Source: Bacillus taeanensis (GTDB lineage: Bacteria > Bacillota > Bacilli > Bacillales > UBA6769). Taken from it: DNA of 64,000 nt. A model generated the notes under the pieces. That model did not search any database and was not told the DNA's origin. It was given only the letters and a program-made list of their open reading frames with translations. A program made the position numbers and the translations under genes. This document shows, in pieces, positions 1 through 8,504 of this stretch (within the stretch, counting starts at the first letter, position 1; each line of letters opens with the position of its first letter). The stretch is taken from contig NZ_QOCW01000015.1 of NCBI RefSeq assembly GCF_003318295.1, positions 44,170-108,169 on the forward strand. The letters run 5' to 3'.

Positions 1-198
1 CATTAATAAAGTTATTCTAGTAAATGAGATTGCACCTAGAGGAGTATCTACTACCTTAAAGATAGGAACTGCTGAACTAGAGGGAAGGTTAGTAATTCCT
101 ATAATTAATACCCCTATTATAAGGTTAATTATATATAAGATAATACTATTATTATTCCTAGTACTAATAACATTATTTAAATAATTTTGTTCTTTCAA
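1..198 (-). CDS. Start of a membrane protein of the exopolysaccharide operon (partial)
   Basis: Only the first 66 codons are in the window; the frame runs open off the left edge. Translation starts at a TTG at 198, preceded by GGTGGAGGGAGA, a strong ribosome site. After a short Asn-rich polar start there is a hydrophobic stretch (IILYIINLIIGVLIIGIT) typical of a first membrane helix. It follows three glycosyltransferase genes on the same strand. A polymerase/O-antigen-ligase (Wzy) or flippase would be expected at this place in a Wzy-type operon, but the fragment is too short to choose. The base composition is clearly AT-richer than the rest of the operon. Confidence 0.55.
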   Translation of the reverse strand, partial: MKEQNYLNNVISTRNNNSIILYIINLIIGVLIIGITNLPSSSAVPIFKVVDTPLGAISFTRITLLM

Positions 199-234
199 AT
201 CTCCCTCCACCTTATAAAAAGAATTAAACAGCCT

Positions 235-1182
235 TTATTTTTTTTTCAATAATCCTTTATTTCCAACCATTGCATCATATAAGCCTTGATAGATCATAGC
301 TAACTTTTCCTTTTTCCTTGTTTCTTGGCTAATTACCAACCTTACATGTTTCTTTACTAATTTTAAAACGATTGTAAAGGTTGGGATGATCTTTTCAGCA
401 TTAGAGTAAACTTTTTTGATAAAAAAGATATTATTTCGAATATCGTAATATTCAATAATTGGCGAATGGTCTTTTTTTTCTCTACCAGTAGAAGAACCTA
501 CTTTGTGCCAAACAATTGATTCGGGAACATATACTAACTTCCATCCATTCTTTTTGGCGCGAAGACTCCATTCAGCATCCTCATAATACATAAAAAAGTC
601 GTCATCAAGCATTCCGATTTGCTGAATTAATTCAGCTTTTACTAACAGGCTGCATCCTGTAATAAAATCTGTTTCCGACAATTCATTATATAATGTATTT
701 TTAGCATCCTGTTCATCTAAACCACGATGTCTCGGCAAACCTAACGAATTAAAATAACCGCCTGCATACCAAAGAAGATCGGAATTATAATAATAAATTT
801 TAGATCCTGCCATTCCGATTTTGTTATCTTCTGTCAATGCGGACACCATTTTAAGGAGCGCATTAGAATCTACTTCTGTATCGTTATTAATTAACCATAC
901 ATACTGTACTCCATCTTTTAACGCTTCCTTCATTGCCAAATTGTTGCCACCCGAAAACCCTAAGTTATCTTTAGACTGGATAAATTTCAATTCCTTACTT
1001 TGTTTGTTTTTTATCCAGGAATGAAGCCTCTCCCCTGATCCATCTGGTGACTGATTATCAACAACATATATGGTTTTACTTGAGTAATTTAACTGCAGCA
1101 ATGAATTAATGCATGCTGTTGTATCTTCATAACCATTATAGTTAACTAGAATAACTCCTACGTGAGGCTGCACGATTAGCAC
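235..1182 (-). CDS. Family 2 glycosyltransferase (rhamnosyltransferase-like)
   Basis: A 315-residue GT-A enzyme expected to transfer a sugar from a nucleotide donor to the growing lipid-linked repeat unit at the inner face of the membrane. The N-terminal VGVILVNYNGYEDT motif, the VVDNQSPDGS loop and the metal-binding region INNDTEVD around residue 100 are GT2 hallmarks; a later EDAEWSLRAKKNGW motif resembles the ED-W catalytic segment of rhamnosyltransferase-type GT2s. The start is GTG at 1182 or GTG at 1173, inside the end of the upstream gene, so the two are translationally coupled. Donor and acceptor cannot be read from sequence. Confidence 0.85.
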   Translation of the reverse strand: MLIVQPHVGVILVNYNGYEDTTACINSLLQLNYSSKTIYVVDNQSPDGSGERLHSWIKNKQSKELKFIQSKDNLGFSGGNNLAMKEALKDGVQYVWLINNDTEVDSNALLKMVSALTEDNKIGMAGSKIYYYNSDLLWYAGGYFNSLGLPRHRGLDEQDAKNTLYNELSETDFITGCSLLVKAELIQQIGMLDDDFFMYYEDAEWSLRAKKNGWKLVYVPESIVWHKVGSSTGREKKDHSPIIEYYDIRNNIFFIKKVYSNAEKIIPTFTIVLKLVKKHVRLVISQETRKKEKLAMIYQGLYDAMVGNKGLLKKK

Positions 1183-2476
1183 CTACTTTTGTATTAGAAT
1201 TAAAAAGTTGATCATATTGCTTAAAAATAGCATCTTTCGTATATGTTTGGGTATAGAAGTTCTTTGCATTTTTTGAAAATTCTTCATTTGTTTTGACATT
1301 ACACAGCATTTCTATTAATGCTGGATATTTATCTAAATCGTCTTCAACGATACAGTTTAACTTGTTTGTTACATCAATTCCTTCGACACCAAATCCTGTG
1401 GAAATGATCGGAAGACCATATGACATAGCATCAAGTGTTTTTAACTTTACGCCGCTTCCAAATACTAAAGGAATAAGCATTCCACAAGCTTCATTAAACA
1501 CTGCTTCTAAATCTTTCACATACCCTTCAACACTAATATGATCTTTATAATTTGCAGCGATATTTAACAGCTCTTCATCTGCATTTCTTCCGATAATTCG
1601 CAATTTAAAATTCGGTACCTGTTTAATAACCTCATCCATTTGGGTAGTAATAAAATGGACAATTGAAAATTTGTTATGAGGAATATTTAAAGAACCTAGA
1701 AAGATAAATTCGGCATTACCGTTATACGCTCTATTCAATTCGGCCTTATTACCGTTTAGCAACAATGGATTCACGGCTTCAACACTTGGATTATTTGTTG
1801 CCTCTCTTAAATGAGCTGTTTCCTGGCTGCTAATAAGTAAATTTTTATCAAAGAAGTTTACAATTCGCTTTTCCGTTTGCCACACTAACTTTTTTTCTAA
1901 CTCTAAAATGAATTTTAACATGGGACGAAAATTAACGATTGGCCTTAAGAAACTAGGAACAAACTTGTCGAAATTTCCTAATGGATTTAAGTTTGCGCTT
2001 GGAAACTTCTTCAATGTACGAATCATGTTTTGATACCTAATTGAAAACAAATCATCCAAATAAAGAATCTTATAACCTGTTACATGTGAAATATCTTTTT
2101 CAAAAAATTGTCCAATTCGAAACGTATCGCAAATTATAATATCAGGCTGTGATTTATCAAGAAGCTGCTGAAGTTCTTGTCCTACTTTCCTAGAGTAAAT
2201 CATTGCCTCTTGTATGCTCTTATCACGTTTTAATAAAACATGTAGCAATAAATTTTTCAGTTTTTCAGCGGTACTGGCTTTATCAATAGATATAAGCTTT
2301 ACCGGCACGTTTTGGGCGATTTCTTCTTTGTCATTAATTAGTACATATTCAATATTTTCACCGCCAAACCGTTCAACTAAGTAAGTAAGAAAACCATTTA
2401 ACACAACCTTCTTACCATTATCAATTTTAAACGGATATAAGGTACTTATAAAAACCACTTTGGCATGATTGCGCAT
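1142..2476 (-). CDS. Family 4 glycosyltransferase (GT-B)
   Basis: A GT-B glycosyltransferase acting in the cytoplasm on the lipid-linked saccharide. The C-terminal half shows the group 1 pattern: FIFLGSLNIPHNK, then LRIIGRN, then the donor-binding LIPLVFGSGVKLKTLDAMSYGLPIISTGFGVEGI with its nucleotide-sugar Glu/Gly context. I place the start at ATG 2476 (MRNHAKVV), which has AAAGGAATG upstream; an in-frame start at 2545 would overlap the preceding gene without a ribosome site. The 3' end overlaps the GT2 start by about 40 bases. A WsaF- or Gtr4-like transferase is possible; the sugar is unknown. Confidence 0.8.
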   Translation of the reverse strand: MRNHAKVVFISTLYPFKIDNGKKVVLNGFLTYLVERFGGENIEYVLINDKEEIAQNVPVKLISIDKASTAEKLKNLLLHVLLKRDKSIQEAMIYSRKVGQELQQLLDKSQPDIIICDTFRIGQFFEKDISHVTGYKILYLDDLFSIRYQNMIRTLKKFPSANLNPLGNFDKFVPSFLRPIVNFRPMLKFILELEKKLVWQTEKRIVNFFDKNLLISSQETAHLREATNNPSVEAVNPLLLNGNKAELNRAYNGNAEFIFLGSLNIPHNKFSIVHFITTQMDEVIKQVPNFKLRIIGRNADEELLNIAANYKDHISVEGYVKDLEAVFNEACGMLIPLVFGSGVKLKTLDAMSYGLPIISTGFGVEGIDVTNKLNCIVEDDLDKYPALIEMLCNVKTNEEFSKNAKNFYTQTYTKDAIFKQYDQLFNSNTKVGANRAASRRSYSS

Positions 2477-2522
2477 ATCATAACATTCCTTTAATTGATT
2501 TAAGTCTATAAGGTTTCTTCTT

Positions 2523-3626
2523 TTACTCCCTATGAAGCTTTGCAAAAACCTTAATCAGCTTTTCCGCTGATTTTTCCCACGTGAATTTTTTCACTTGCTG
2601 CAGTCCGCTTTCTCTGTATGTTTCTAGATTTACCGTACCAGATAATGCCTTGCTAATCTTCTCTGCAATATCCTTTTCATCAGTTGGATCAAAATAGATT
2701 GCTGCGTCTCCGCATACTTCCGGTAAACTCGCAGCGTTAGCAACCGCTACTGGTGTGCCGCAAGCCATCGCCTCTAACGGAGGTAATCCAAATCCTTCGT
2801 ACAGGGAAGGGAAAACAAATAAATCTGCATTTTGATACAGTTCAATAATTTCTTCATCGGTTTTATATCCGACAAAATCAATATTGGGGTGAAGAACTTC
2901 TTCTTTAATTCCTTCATTATTAAACCCTCTATTATGTCCGCCGACAACAACAAGCTTTTTATTTGAAGCGATACCTTCATCTAATTTATTCCATGATGAA
3001 AGAAGTGCTGACACATTTTTTCTTGGATCTCGTGAGCCAAGATTTAAAACAAAACCGGAAGAATGCTTTTTTGCGCCATTTCTTTTTAGATCTTCATTTA
3101 AAAATTCTTGTCCAATTCCGCATGGCACTACTGAAATATCACTCTTTTTAGTAATTCCATACTTTATTAATTCACTCTTTGAAAACTCACTAACAGTTAA
3201 AATATGCCTTGCTCGTTTTCCAAGCAAAGGTAGCAACATTCGATAATACTTCCCCCCAAAATTCGAAAACCAATTGGGACCTGCAAATACAGCTGCATCA
3301 TGAATCGTAACAACTTGATTTGAAACCGTAACAGGACCTGTATTCGTCGGGCTCCATAATATATGTGTCTTTGCATAGCGTTTAAATAAACTCGGCAATC
3401 TTGTTTGCTCCCATACCCACCATTGATTTTTTAAAGGAAATGAAAGGGAATCGCGAATAACAGGATAGCCCATGAAATGTTCTTCCTCATATTCTTTTGG
3501 AGAAATGATAATAATATCGGTATAACCGCTTTTATTTAAGGACTTTATAATTTCACGTGCATAACGCTGAACCCCTGTTACAGGTTTCATTAAAAAAGTT
3601 CCGTTGACAACGATTTTTGCATTCAT
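2523..3626 (-). CDS. Family 4 glycosyltransferase (mannosyltransferase-like)
   Basis: A 367-residue GT-B enzyme of the WbaZ/mannosyltransferase type. It has the N-terminal GVQRYAREI donor-fold segment, [17 protein letters not shown] in the inter-domain region, and [20 protein letters not shown], the classical EX7E nucleotide-sugar motif, followed by [14 protein letters not shown]. It belongs to the cytoplasmic assembly of the exopolysaccharide repeat. The start ATG at 3626 is the first gene after a gap of about 110 bases downstream of the initiating transferase, so it may be read through from that gene or have its own weak promoter. Specificity is unknown. Confidence 0.88.
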   Translation of the reverse strand: MNAKIVVNGTFLMKPVTGVQRYAREIIKSLNKSGYTDIIIISPKEYEEEHFMGYPVIRDSLSFPLKNQWWVWEQTRLPSLFKRYAKTHILWSPTNTGPVTVSNQVVTIHDAAVFAGPNWFSNFGGKYYRMLLPLLGKRARHILTVSEFSKSELIKYGITKKSDISVVPCGIGQEFLNEDLKRNGAKKHSSGFVLNLGSRDPRKNVSALLSSWNKLDEGIASNKKLVVVGGHNRGFNNEGIKEEVLHPNIDFVGYKTDEEIIELYQNADLFVFPSLYEGFGLPPLEAMACGTPVAVANAASLPEVCGDAAIYFDPTDEKDIAEKISKALSGTVNLETYRESGLQQVKKFTWEKSAEKLIKVFAKLHRE

Positions 3627-3735
3627 AGTTTAACAGATCCTCCAAGTAAATTTAGTGCTTAAGATTGAACCGCTCTTTATTCTATTTTAGTTTACCGTCC
3701 TTAAACAAGTAACTTGTCTGGAAAGGAAAAAGATA

Positions 3736-4416
3736 TTAGTATGCTCCTTTATCTCCAAACAGCAGTAACAGAAACGTTTTTACTATTAATTTAAAGTCAT
3801 AACGTATGTTACGTTCAGTAATATACTTTAAATCTAGTTCAACCATTTCTTCAAAACCAATATTACTGCGACCGCTAACTTGCCATAAACCTGTACACCC
3901 AGGCACAACGAGCAAACGCTGTCTATCATAATCCGTATACTGTTCAACCTCATTAGGCAATGGCGGACGAGGACCTACTAAGCTCATATCACCTTTTAGA
4001 ACATTCCAAAGTTGTGGAAGTTCATCAATACTTGTTTTTCTAATAAAACGTCCAATTTTAGTAACCCTAGGATCATTTTTCATTTTAAACATTGCACCGG
4101 TCGTTTCATTTTTTTCTAGTAACTGTTCAAGCAGTTTTTCTGCATTAGATACCATAGAGCGAAACTTGTACATATTAAATTCTTTTCCATTTTTCCCTAC
4201 TCTTATTTGTTTAAATAAGATCGGACCTTTAGGATCTTCTAACTTAATACAAAGCGCCACAACAAAAAACAATGGAAGAAGTAAAATTAATCCTATTAAA
4301 GCACCTGTAATATCTAGTAAACGCTTTGCTGTGTTGTAAGGTCTACTTTCTTCTATAGTTATTGTTTCATGAACATTAGAAGTATATTTACCCGCGCGGA
4401 TTATACTGTTATCCAA
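3736..4416 (-). CDS. Initiating undecaprenyl-phosphate sugar-1-phosphate transferase
   Basis: A bacterial sugar transferase that moves a sugar phosphate from a nucleotide sugar onto undecaprenyl phosphate and so begins repeat-unit synthesis at the inner membrane face. At 226 residues it is the short form without the four extra N-terminal membrane helices of WbaP. It has one hydrophobic helix at about 35-57 (GALIGLILLLPLFFVVAL), KFRSMV, the DELPQLWNVLKGDMSLVGPRPP catalytic block with its Asp-Glu pair, and VPGCTGLWQVSGRS. It lies directly downstream of galU in the operon. Galactose or an N-acetylhexosamine is a likely first sugar, but this is a family guess. Confidence 0.92.
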   Translation of the reverse strand: MDNSIIRAGKYTSNVHETITIEESRPYNTAKRLLDITGALIGLILLLPLFFVVALCIKLEDPKGPILFKQIRVGKNGKEFNMYKFRSMVSNAEKLLEQLLEKNETTGAMFKMKNDPRVTKIGRFIRKTSIDELPQLWNVLKGDMSLVGPRPPLPNEVEQYTDYDRQRLLVVPGCTGLWQVSGRSNIGFEEMVELDLKYITERNIRYDFKLIVKTFLLLLFGDKGAY

Positions 4417-4440
4417 GACTGTTTTCCCCCTTCTATTAAT

Positions 4441-5322
4441 TTAGTTGTCTACTTTTTCTTTTTGAAGAGTCTTTTCTAGGTAGTTCAGCACCTGTGATCT
4501 TAGCTCACTATCTTTCAGTGAAAAATCAATTGTTGTTAAAACAAACCCTAATTTCTCTCCTACATCATAACGAACACCTTCAAAATCATATGCAAATACT
4601 TCTTGACTCTCATTTAAAGCTTGGATTGCATCTGTCAACTGAATCTCTCCACCTGCACCAATCTCTTGCTTTTCTAAAAAAACAAAAATTTCTGACGTCA
4701 ACACATAACGCCCCATTATCGCTAAATTTGAAGGAGCATCTTCTACTGGTTTTTCTACAAAATTACTAACACCATAACGTCTATCTTCTTTTAATAATGG
4801 ATCAACAATTCCATAGCGATGTGTTTGCTCATCAGGTACAGTTTGCACACCGATTATAGATGAACCTGTTTCTTCATACTGCTCAATTAGTTGCTTTAAA
4901 CAAGGCTTATCAGCTTGTACAATATCATCACCTAACAATACCGCAAATGGCTCATCTCCAATAAAGTTTCGTGCACACCATACTGCATGACCTAACCCTC
5001 TAGGTTCTTTTTGACGAATATAGTGTATATTTGCTAGATTTGTAGAAGCTTCTACTTTTTCTAATAAGTCTAGCTTACCTTTTTCTAATAGATTTTGTTC
5101 AAGTTCAAATGATTTATCAAAGTGGTCTTCAATTGCACGCTTCCCTTTACCAGTTACGATAATGATGTCCTCAATACCAGATGCCACCGCTTCTTCAACT
5201 ATGTATTGAATCGTCGGCTTATCAACAATTGGAAGCATTTCTTTTGGCATTGCTTTTGTTGCTGGTAAAAACCTTGTACCAAGGCCCGCAGCTGGAATAA
5301 TTGCCTTTCTTACTTTTTTCAA
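4441..5322 (-). CDS. galU: UTP-glucose-1-phosphate uridylyltransferase
   Basis: Makes UDP-glucose from UTP and glucose 1-phosphate, the donor for exopolysaccharide and for teichoic-acid and glycolipid glucosylation. The 293-residue length is usual for GtaB/GalU. Diagnostic segments are [36 protein letters not shown] at residues 10-45 (nucleotide-binding signature), LGDDIV (metal-binding Asp), FVEKP, and GEIQLTDAI. It sits between the PHP phosphatase and the initiating transferase on one strand with short gaps, so it is an operon member dedicated to this polymer; a housekeeping copy may exist elsewhere. Confidence 0.96.
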   Translation of the reverse strand: MKKVRKAIIPAAGLGTRFLPATKAMPKEMLPIVDKPTIQYIVEEAVASGIEDIIIVTGKGKRAIEDHFDKSFELEQNLLEKGKLDLLEKVEASTNLANIHYIRQKEPRGLGHAVWCARNFIGDEPFAVLLGDDIVQADKPCLKQLIEQYEETGSSIIGVQTVPDEQTHRYGIVDPLLKEDRRYGVSNFVEKPVEDAPSNLAIMGRYVLTSEIFVFLEKQEIGAGGEIQLTDAIQALNESQEVFAYDFEGVRYDVGEKLGFVLTTIDFSLKDSELRSQVLNYLEKTLQKEKVDN

Positions 5323-5350
5323 TCTTCATCCACCTTTCTATGTTTCTATA

Positions 5351-6118
5351 TTAAAATAATCCTAAAAACTTTTTTCGCTTAATTCTTTCAGGAACATCTA
5401 CAAATACATTCTTGCCCTCTACTAACAGCTCTGTATTTTCCTGAAACATATACCTCACATCTACTCCAAATTGTTTCTCAATTAGGTCATAAGACCCCCT
5501 TAAACGAAAAGGTCTTGTCGAAGTATTATGGGCATCGGATGCTACGAAATGTGTAAGTCTGTGTTCAATGAGTTGATTTGAGAATTTCTGTATTTTCTTC
5601 CCTAAATCCCCTGTTACACTTGAAGCCGTTACCTGCGTTAATGCTCCATCTTTCACAAACTTATACAACACATCGGGGTGTTCAATAATTTCTGTATTCC
5701 GCTCTGGATGGACGATAATTGGTGTAAGACCTTTTAACTGTAAATCAAAAAGAAGCTGATTTGTGTAACGCGGCACATGATTTGACGGAAATTCAACAAA
5801 GATGTATTTGCCCGTATCATTTAACGTTAATAACTTACCAGCTGCATAGTCTGCTACCATCTCTCCATAAATACGAGTTTCTTGTCCCGGCAGCACTGTT
5901 AGTGGAATTTGCTGCTCTTGTAACAGCTTGTTTAAATGACTAACAGCCTGCAGGATAGAAGACTTATCATTATCCCACTCTCGATTTTTATGGTGTGGTG
6001 TTGCGATAATGTGGGTAATGCCTTGTGCTGCAGCAGCCTTTGCCATGTCAACACTTGCCGCTTCATGTTGTGCACCGTCATCTACCCCGGGTAAGATGTG
6101 ACAATGAATATCAATCAT
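5351..6118 (-). CDS. ywqE: PHP-type tyrosine-protein phosphatase (CpsB/YwqE family)
   Basis: A manganese-dependent phosphotyrosine phosphatase of the PHP fold that dephosphorylates the CpsD-type kinase and resets the phosphorylation cycle controlling chain length. At 255 residues it has the N-terminal metal motif MIDIHCHILPGVDDGA, HIIATPHH, the VHPER motif near the middle and the terminal metal-binding SDAHNT, all PHP ligands. Gene order kinase, phosphatase, GalU is that of streptococcal and Bacillus capsule operons. A short gap with an inverted repeat separates it from the kinase gene. Confidence 0.95.
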   Translation of the reverse strand: MIDIHCHILPGVDDGAQHEAASVDMAKAAAAQGITHIIATPHHKNREWDNDKSSILQAVSHLNKLLQEQQIPLTVLPGQETRIYGEMVADYAAGKLLTLNDTGKYIFVEFPSNHVPRYTNQLLFDLQLKGLTPIIVHPERNTEIIEHPDVLYKFVKDGALTQVTASSVTGDLGKKIQKFSNQLIEHRLTHFVASDAHNTSTRPFRLRGSYDLIEKQFGVDVRYMFQENTELLVEGKNVFVDVPERIKRKKFLGLF

Positions 6119-6196
6119 AACCTCTCCCCCTTTCTATCCTACAGTATGCTTACTGTATTTATGGATTAAAAGCACTTACCTGTATTTTACATATAG

Positions 6197-6227
6197 TTTA
6201 ACACACAATTGTTAATTTTGTGTTAAA
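6197..6227. repeat. Inverted repeat between kinase and phosphatase genes
   Basis: Perfect 9-base arms TTTAACACA (6197-6205) and TGTGTTAAA (6219-6227) flank an AT-rich loop that itself contains CAATTG. There is no T-run typical of a terminator. It lies inside the operon between the kinase stop and the phosphatase start and could be an attenuation hairpin or an operator for an internal promoter. Role unknown. Confidence 0.4.
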
Positions 6228-6247
6228 TTGTCACAAAATGTGCGATT

Positions 6248-6958
6248 TTATTTATTGCCGTAATAATAATGGTATTGACCCTGCTTCATTTCTTTACGGT
6301 TTAACACAACACCAAGAAGCTTTGCTTTGGCATGTTCAAGACTTTCTTTTGCTTTAAGTGCTGCTTCATTTTCTGTTTTTCCGCTTGAGACAACAAGCAC
6401 TGACCCTTGACAGCGATTTGCGACAATTTGTGCATCGGTTACCGCAAGAATCGGCGGTGTATCAAAGATCACCATATCAAATGTTTTTAACGCCTCATCA
6501 ATCAGCTGATCCATCATCTTTGACCCAAGTAATTCTGACGGATTCGGTGGAACTGGACCGCTTGAAAGGATAGATAAGTTTTCAACTTCAGTTGCTAATA
6601 CAGCCTCATTCAATGTTAATTGTCTCGTTAACACATTTGTTACACCTTGTGTATTAGAAGTTTGGAATGTGTAGTGAACGGTTGGCTTACGCATATCAGC
6701 ATCGATAAGCAGGACGCGCTTCCCTTGCTGTGCGATCACAGCGGCAATGTTTGCTGCTGTTGTTGATTTCCCTTCCCCAGGACCTGGTGAAGTAACCATT
6801 AATGTCCGGATATCTTGATCAACAGATGCAAATTGAATGTTCGTACGAATGGTACGGTACTGCTCCGTAAACGGTGACTTCGGCTTATAATGAGCAATTA
6901 AGCTTCGCTGTTTATTCGTAACAATTGATCCTCTTTTTTTACGACTCAAGGCTTTCAC
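6248..6958 (-). CDS. ywqD: BY-family tyrosine kinase (CpsD/YwqD)
   Basis: Cytoplasmic autophosphorylating tyrosine kinase that works with the membrane protein encoded just upstream to control polymer length and export. The 236 residues include Walker A SPGPGEGKSTTAANIAAV (about 57-74), Walker A' VLLIDADMRKP (about 88) and Walker B MVIFDTPPI. The C-terminus ends in the tyrosine cluster YHYYYGNK, the usual autophosphorylation tail. It overlaps the end of the chain-length gene by about 20 bases, so translation is coupled, matching the two-polypeptide architecture of Gram-positive BY-kinases. Confidence 0.96.
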   Translation of the reverse strand: MKALSRKKRGSIVTNKQRSLIAHYKPKSPFTEQYRTIRTNIQFASVDQDIRTLMVTSPGPGEGKSTTAANIAAVIAQQGKRVLLIDADMRKPTVHYTFQTSNTQGVTNVLTRQLTLNEAVLATEVENLSILSSGPVPPNPSELLGSKMMDQLIDEALKTFDMVIFDTPPILAVTDAQIVANRCQGSVLVVSSGKTENEAALKAKESLEHAKAKLLGVVLNRKEMKQGQYHYYYGNK

Positions 6959-7682
6959 TTCCTAACTTCTGTTTTCTAGAGCGTCCTGGAGCACTTGCAC
7001 CCTCACCTACATTGATTTCTCCAACTGCACCAAGTACAGGTAAACCAAGTAACTTCTCAAGATCCTGCTCTGTTTTCACCGTATTATCAAGATATTCAAG
7101 TAAGAACGCTAGTCCTACGCCAATCATTAAACCAACCACGAATGCGATCGCCATATTAAGCACAGGATTCGGCTTTACCGGTGAAGGATTACTCACTAAT
7201 TCTGCTGGTGAAAGAATACTTACATTATCAACGTTCATAATGGTTGCAATCTCTTTTTGGAAAACTGCTGCAACAGTATTCGCAATCTTTGCAGCTTTCG
7301 CTGAATCTGGATCTTCTACAGTAACTGAAATAACTTGTGAATTATTGACGGCACTTACGCTAATTTGGCTGTTTAACTGACTTGCTGTTTTGTTAAGATC
7401 TAATTCATCAATTACCTTTTCTAAAATCGCTGGACTTTTCATAATAACGTTATAGGTGTTAATAAGTTCAAGATTTGATTTAATTTGATTTGGATCTATG
7501 ATTTGATTTTCGGATTTTGATTGATTCACTAGAAGTTGTGTTGAAGATTGATAGATTGGCGTGATAAAGAAAAAAGAAATGATGCCGCTCGTTGCAGTAG
7601 CAATAATGGTAATGAGTAAGATCATTGATAATCGTTTTCTTAATACTGCAAAAACCTCTTTTAAGCTAATTGTCTCTTCCAT
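6939..7682 (-). CDS. ywqC: Chain-length determinant / kinase activator (Wzz/YwqC family)
   Basis: Membrane adaptor that activates the BY-kinase and sets chain length. It has an N-terminal helix (LSMILLITIIATATSGIISFF, about residues 20-40), an extracellular region with IYQSSTQLLVNQ, and a C-terminal helix preceded by the proline-rich KPNPVLN motif, then the cytoplasmic NTVKTEQDLEKLLGLPVLGAV tail that contacts the kinase. The true start is ATG 7682, with GGAGGAG directly upstream; a TTG four codons earlier is inside the ribosome site. First gene of the exopolysaccharide operon. Confidence 0.93.
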   Translation of the reverse strand: MEETISLKEVFAVLRKRLSMILLITIIATATSGIISFFFITPIYQSSTQLLVNQSKSENQIIDPNQIKSNLELINTYNVIMKSPAILEKVIDELDLNKTASQLNSQISVSAVNNSQVISVTVEDPDSAKAAKIANTVAAVFQKEIATIMNVDNVSILSPAELVSNPSPVKPNPVLNMAIAFVVGLMIGVGLAFLLEYLDNTVKTEQDLEKLLGLPVLGAVGEINVGEGASAPGRSRKQKLGSESLES

Positions 7683-7718
7683 TTTCTCCTCCAAATAGTA
7701 AGATTTTTTATATTCTGT

Positions 7719-7727
7719 ATTATAGCA
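7719..7727 (-). promoter_or_regulatory. Extended -10 promoter of the exopolysaccharide operon
   Basis: On the minus strand the sequence TGCTATAAT is a perfect extended -10 element (TGn-TATAAT), about 40 bases before the ATG of the first operon gene. No good -35 hexamer is present at 17 bases, which is normal for extended -10 promoters. An AT-rich stretch lies upstream. Confidence 0.55.
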
Positions 7728-8035
7728 TAGAAAATTGTCCTTTTTTGTTGAGTTTTTGTTAAGAATAACACTATCTCATTTTTACAAAATAAGTAAACAT
7801 ATGCAACACTCTTTTTTATAACAAACGGAAAAAAATACTTACAATAACAAAAACGCACTTTGGAAACTTCTTACTTACACATTATAATTAGCTTTAGAAT
7901 TATTTTCAAACGGTTGTTATAGACAGAATTCGACATATAGGTGCAAAAATACCTTATATTCACAATTCCGAAAGAGGTAAAAATCTAATAAAAATACTAT
8001 TTTGGAGTTTAGAAATATTTGTTTGATTTATTGTA

Positions 8036-8330
8036 TGAGGCCTTGCCAGTTATACATATTACCGTTATTGTTCTGTAGAAAATACAGAAAATGAAATGTA
8101 TGAACTTCTTATAGAGAAAATCTCTGAAAAAAGTATTGAGAGAATTGAAATTGATAAAAAGGACCCAATTTCAATTTTGCTAATGGGTGGAGTAAACAGA
8201 AGAAGAAAAGGCAATGGCTGAGACTTCGTAAAAGAATTGAGTTGAAGAAGGAATTCGCCATCTTTCTCTTGCTCTTTTCGAATATTTTTGACGAGTTTCT
8301 TCTATTATATATGTTTTTGTAAACGCTATC
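8036..8330 (+). pseudogene. Decayed, internally deleted copy of the LCP ligase locus
   Basis: Bases 8036-8215 align with codons near the start of the intact LCP gene at 28018: shared stretches include CTGT-GAAAATACAG, GAAATG-ATGAAC and CCATTTCAATTTT-TAATGGGTG (protein KDPISILLMG). The frame then ends at a stop near 8219. Bases 8285-8325 (TTTCTTCTATTATATA and neighbours) match the region just downstream of the intact gene at about 29027-29043. So most of the catalytic region has been deleted while both flanks remain. The remaining intergenic DNA between 7683 and 8504 shows nothing else I can support. Confidence 0.7.
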
Positions 8331-8504
8331 TTATTGGGTAGATTTTTTTACAGTAAAATTCATCTAGGAATAGTTAATGATTTACTAGTAAGCTTCTCTC
8401 TTCATGTCTAACCTCTTTTCCTTTCCTATCAATTTCTATATAATAAAAATTGGTATATTTATAGATTATTTTACTAAATAAGTTATTTAGAAGAGATGGT
8501 GAAT

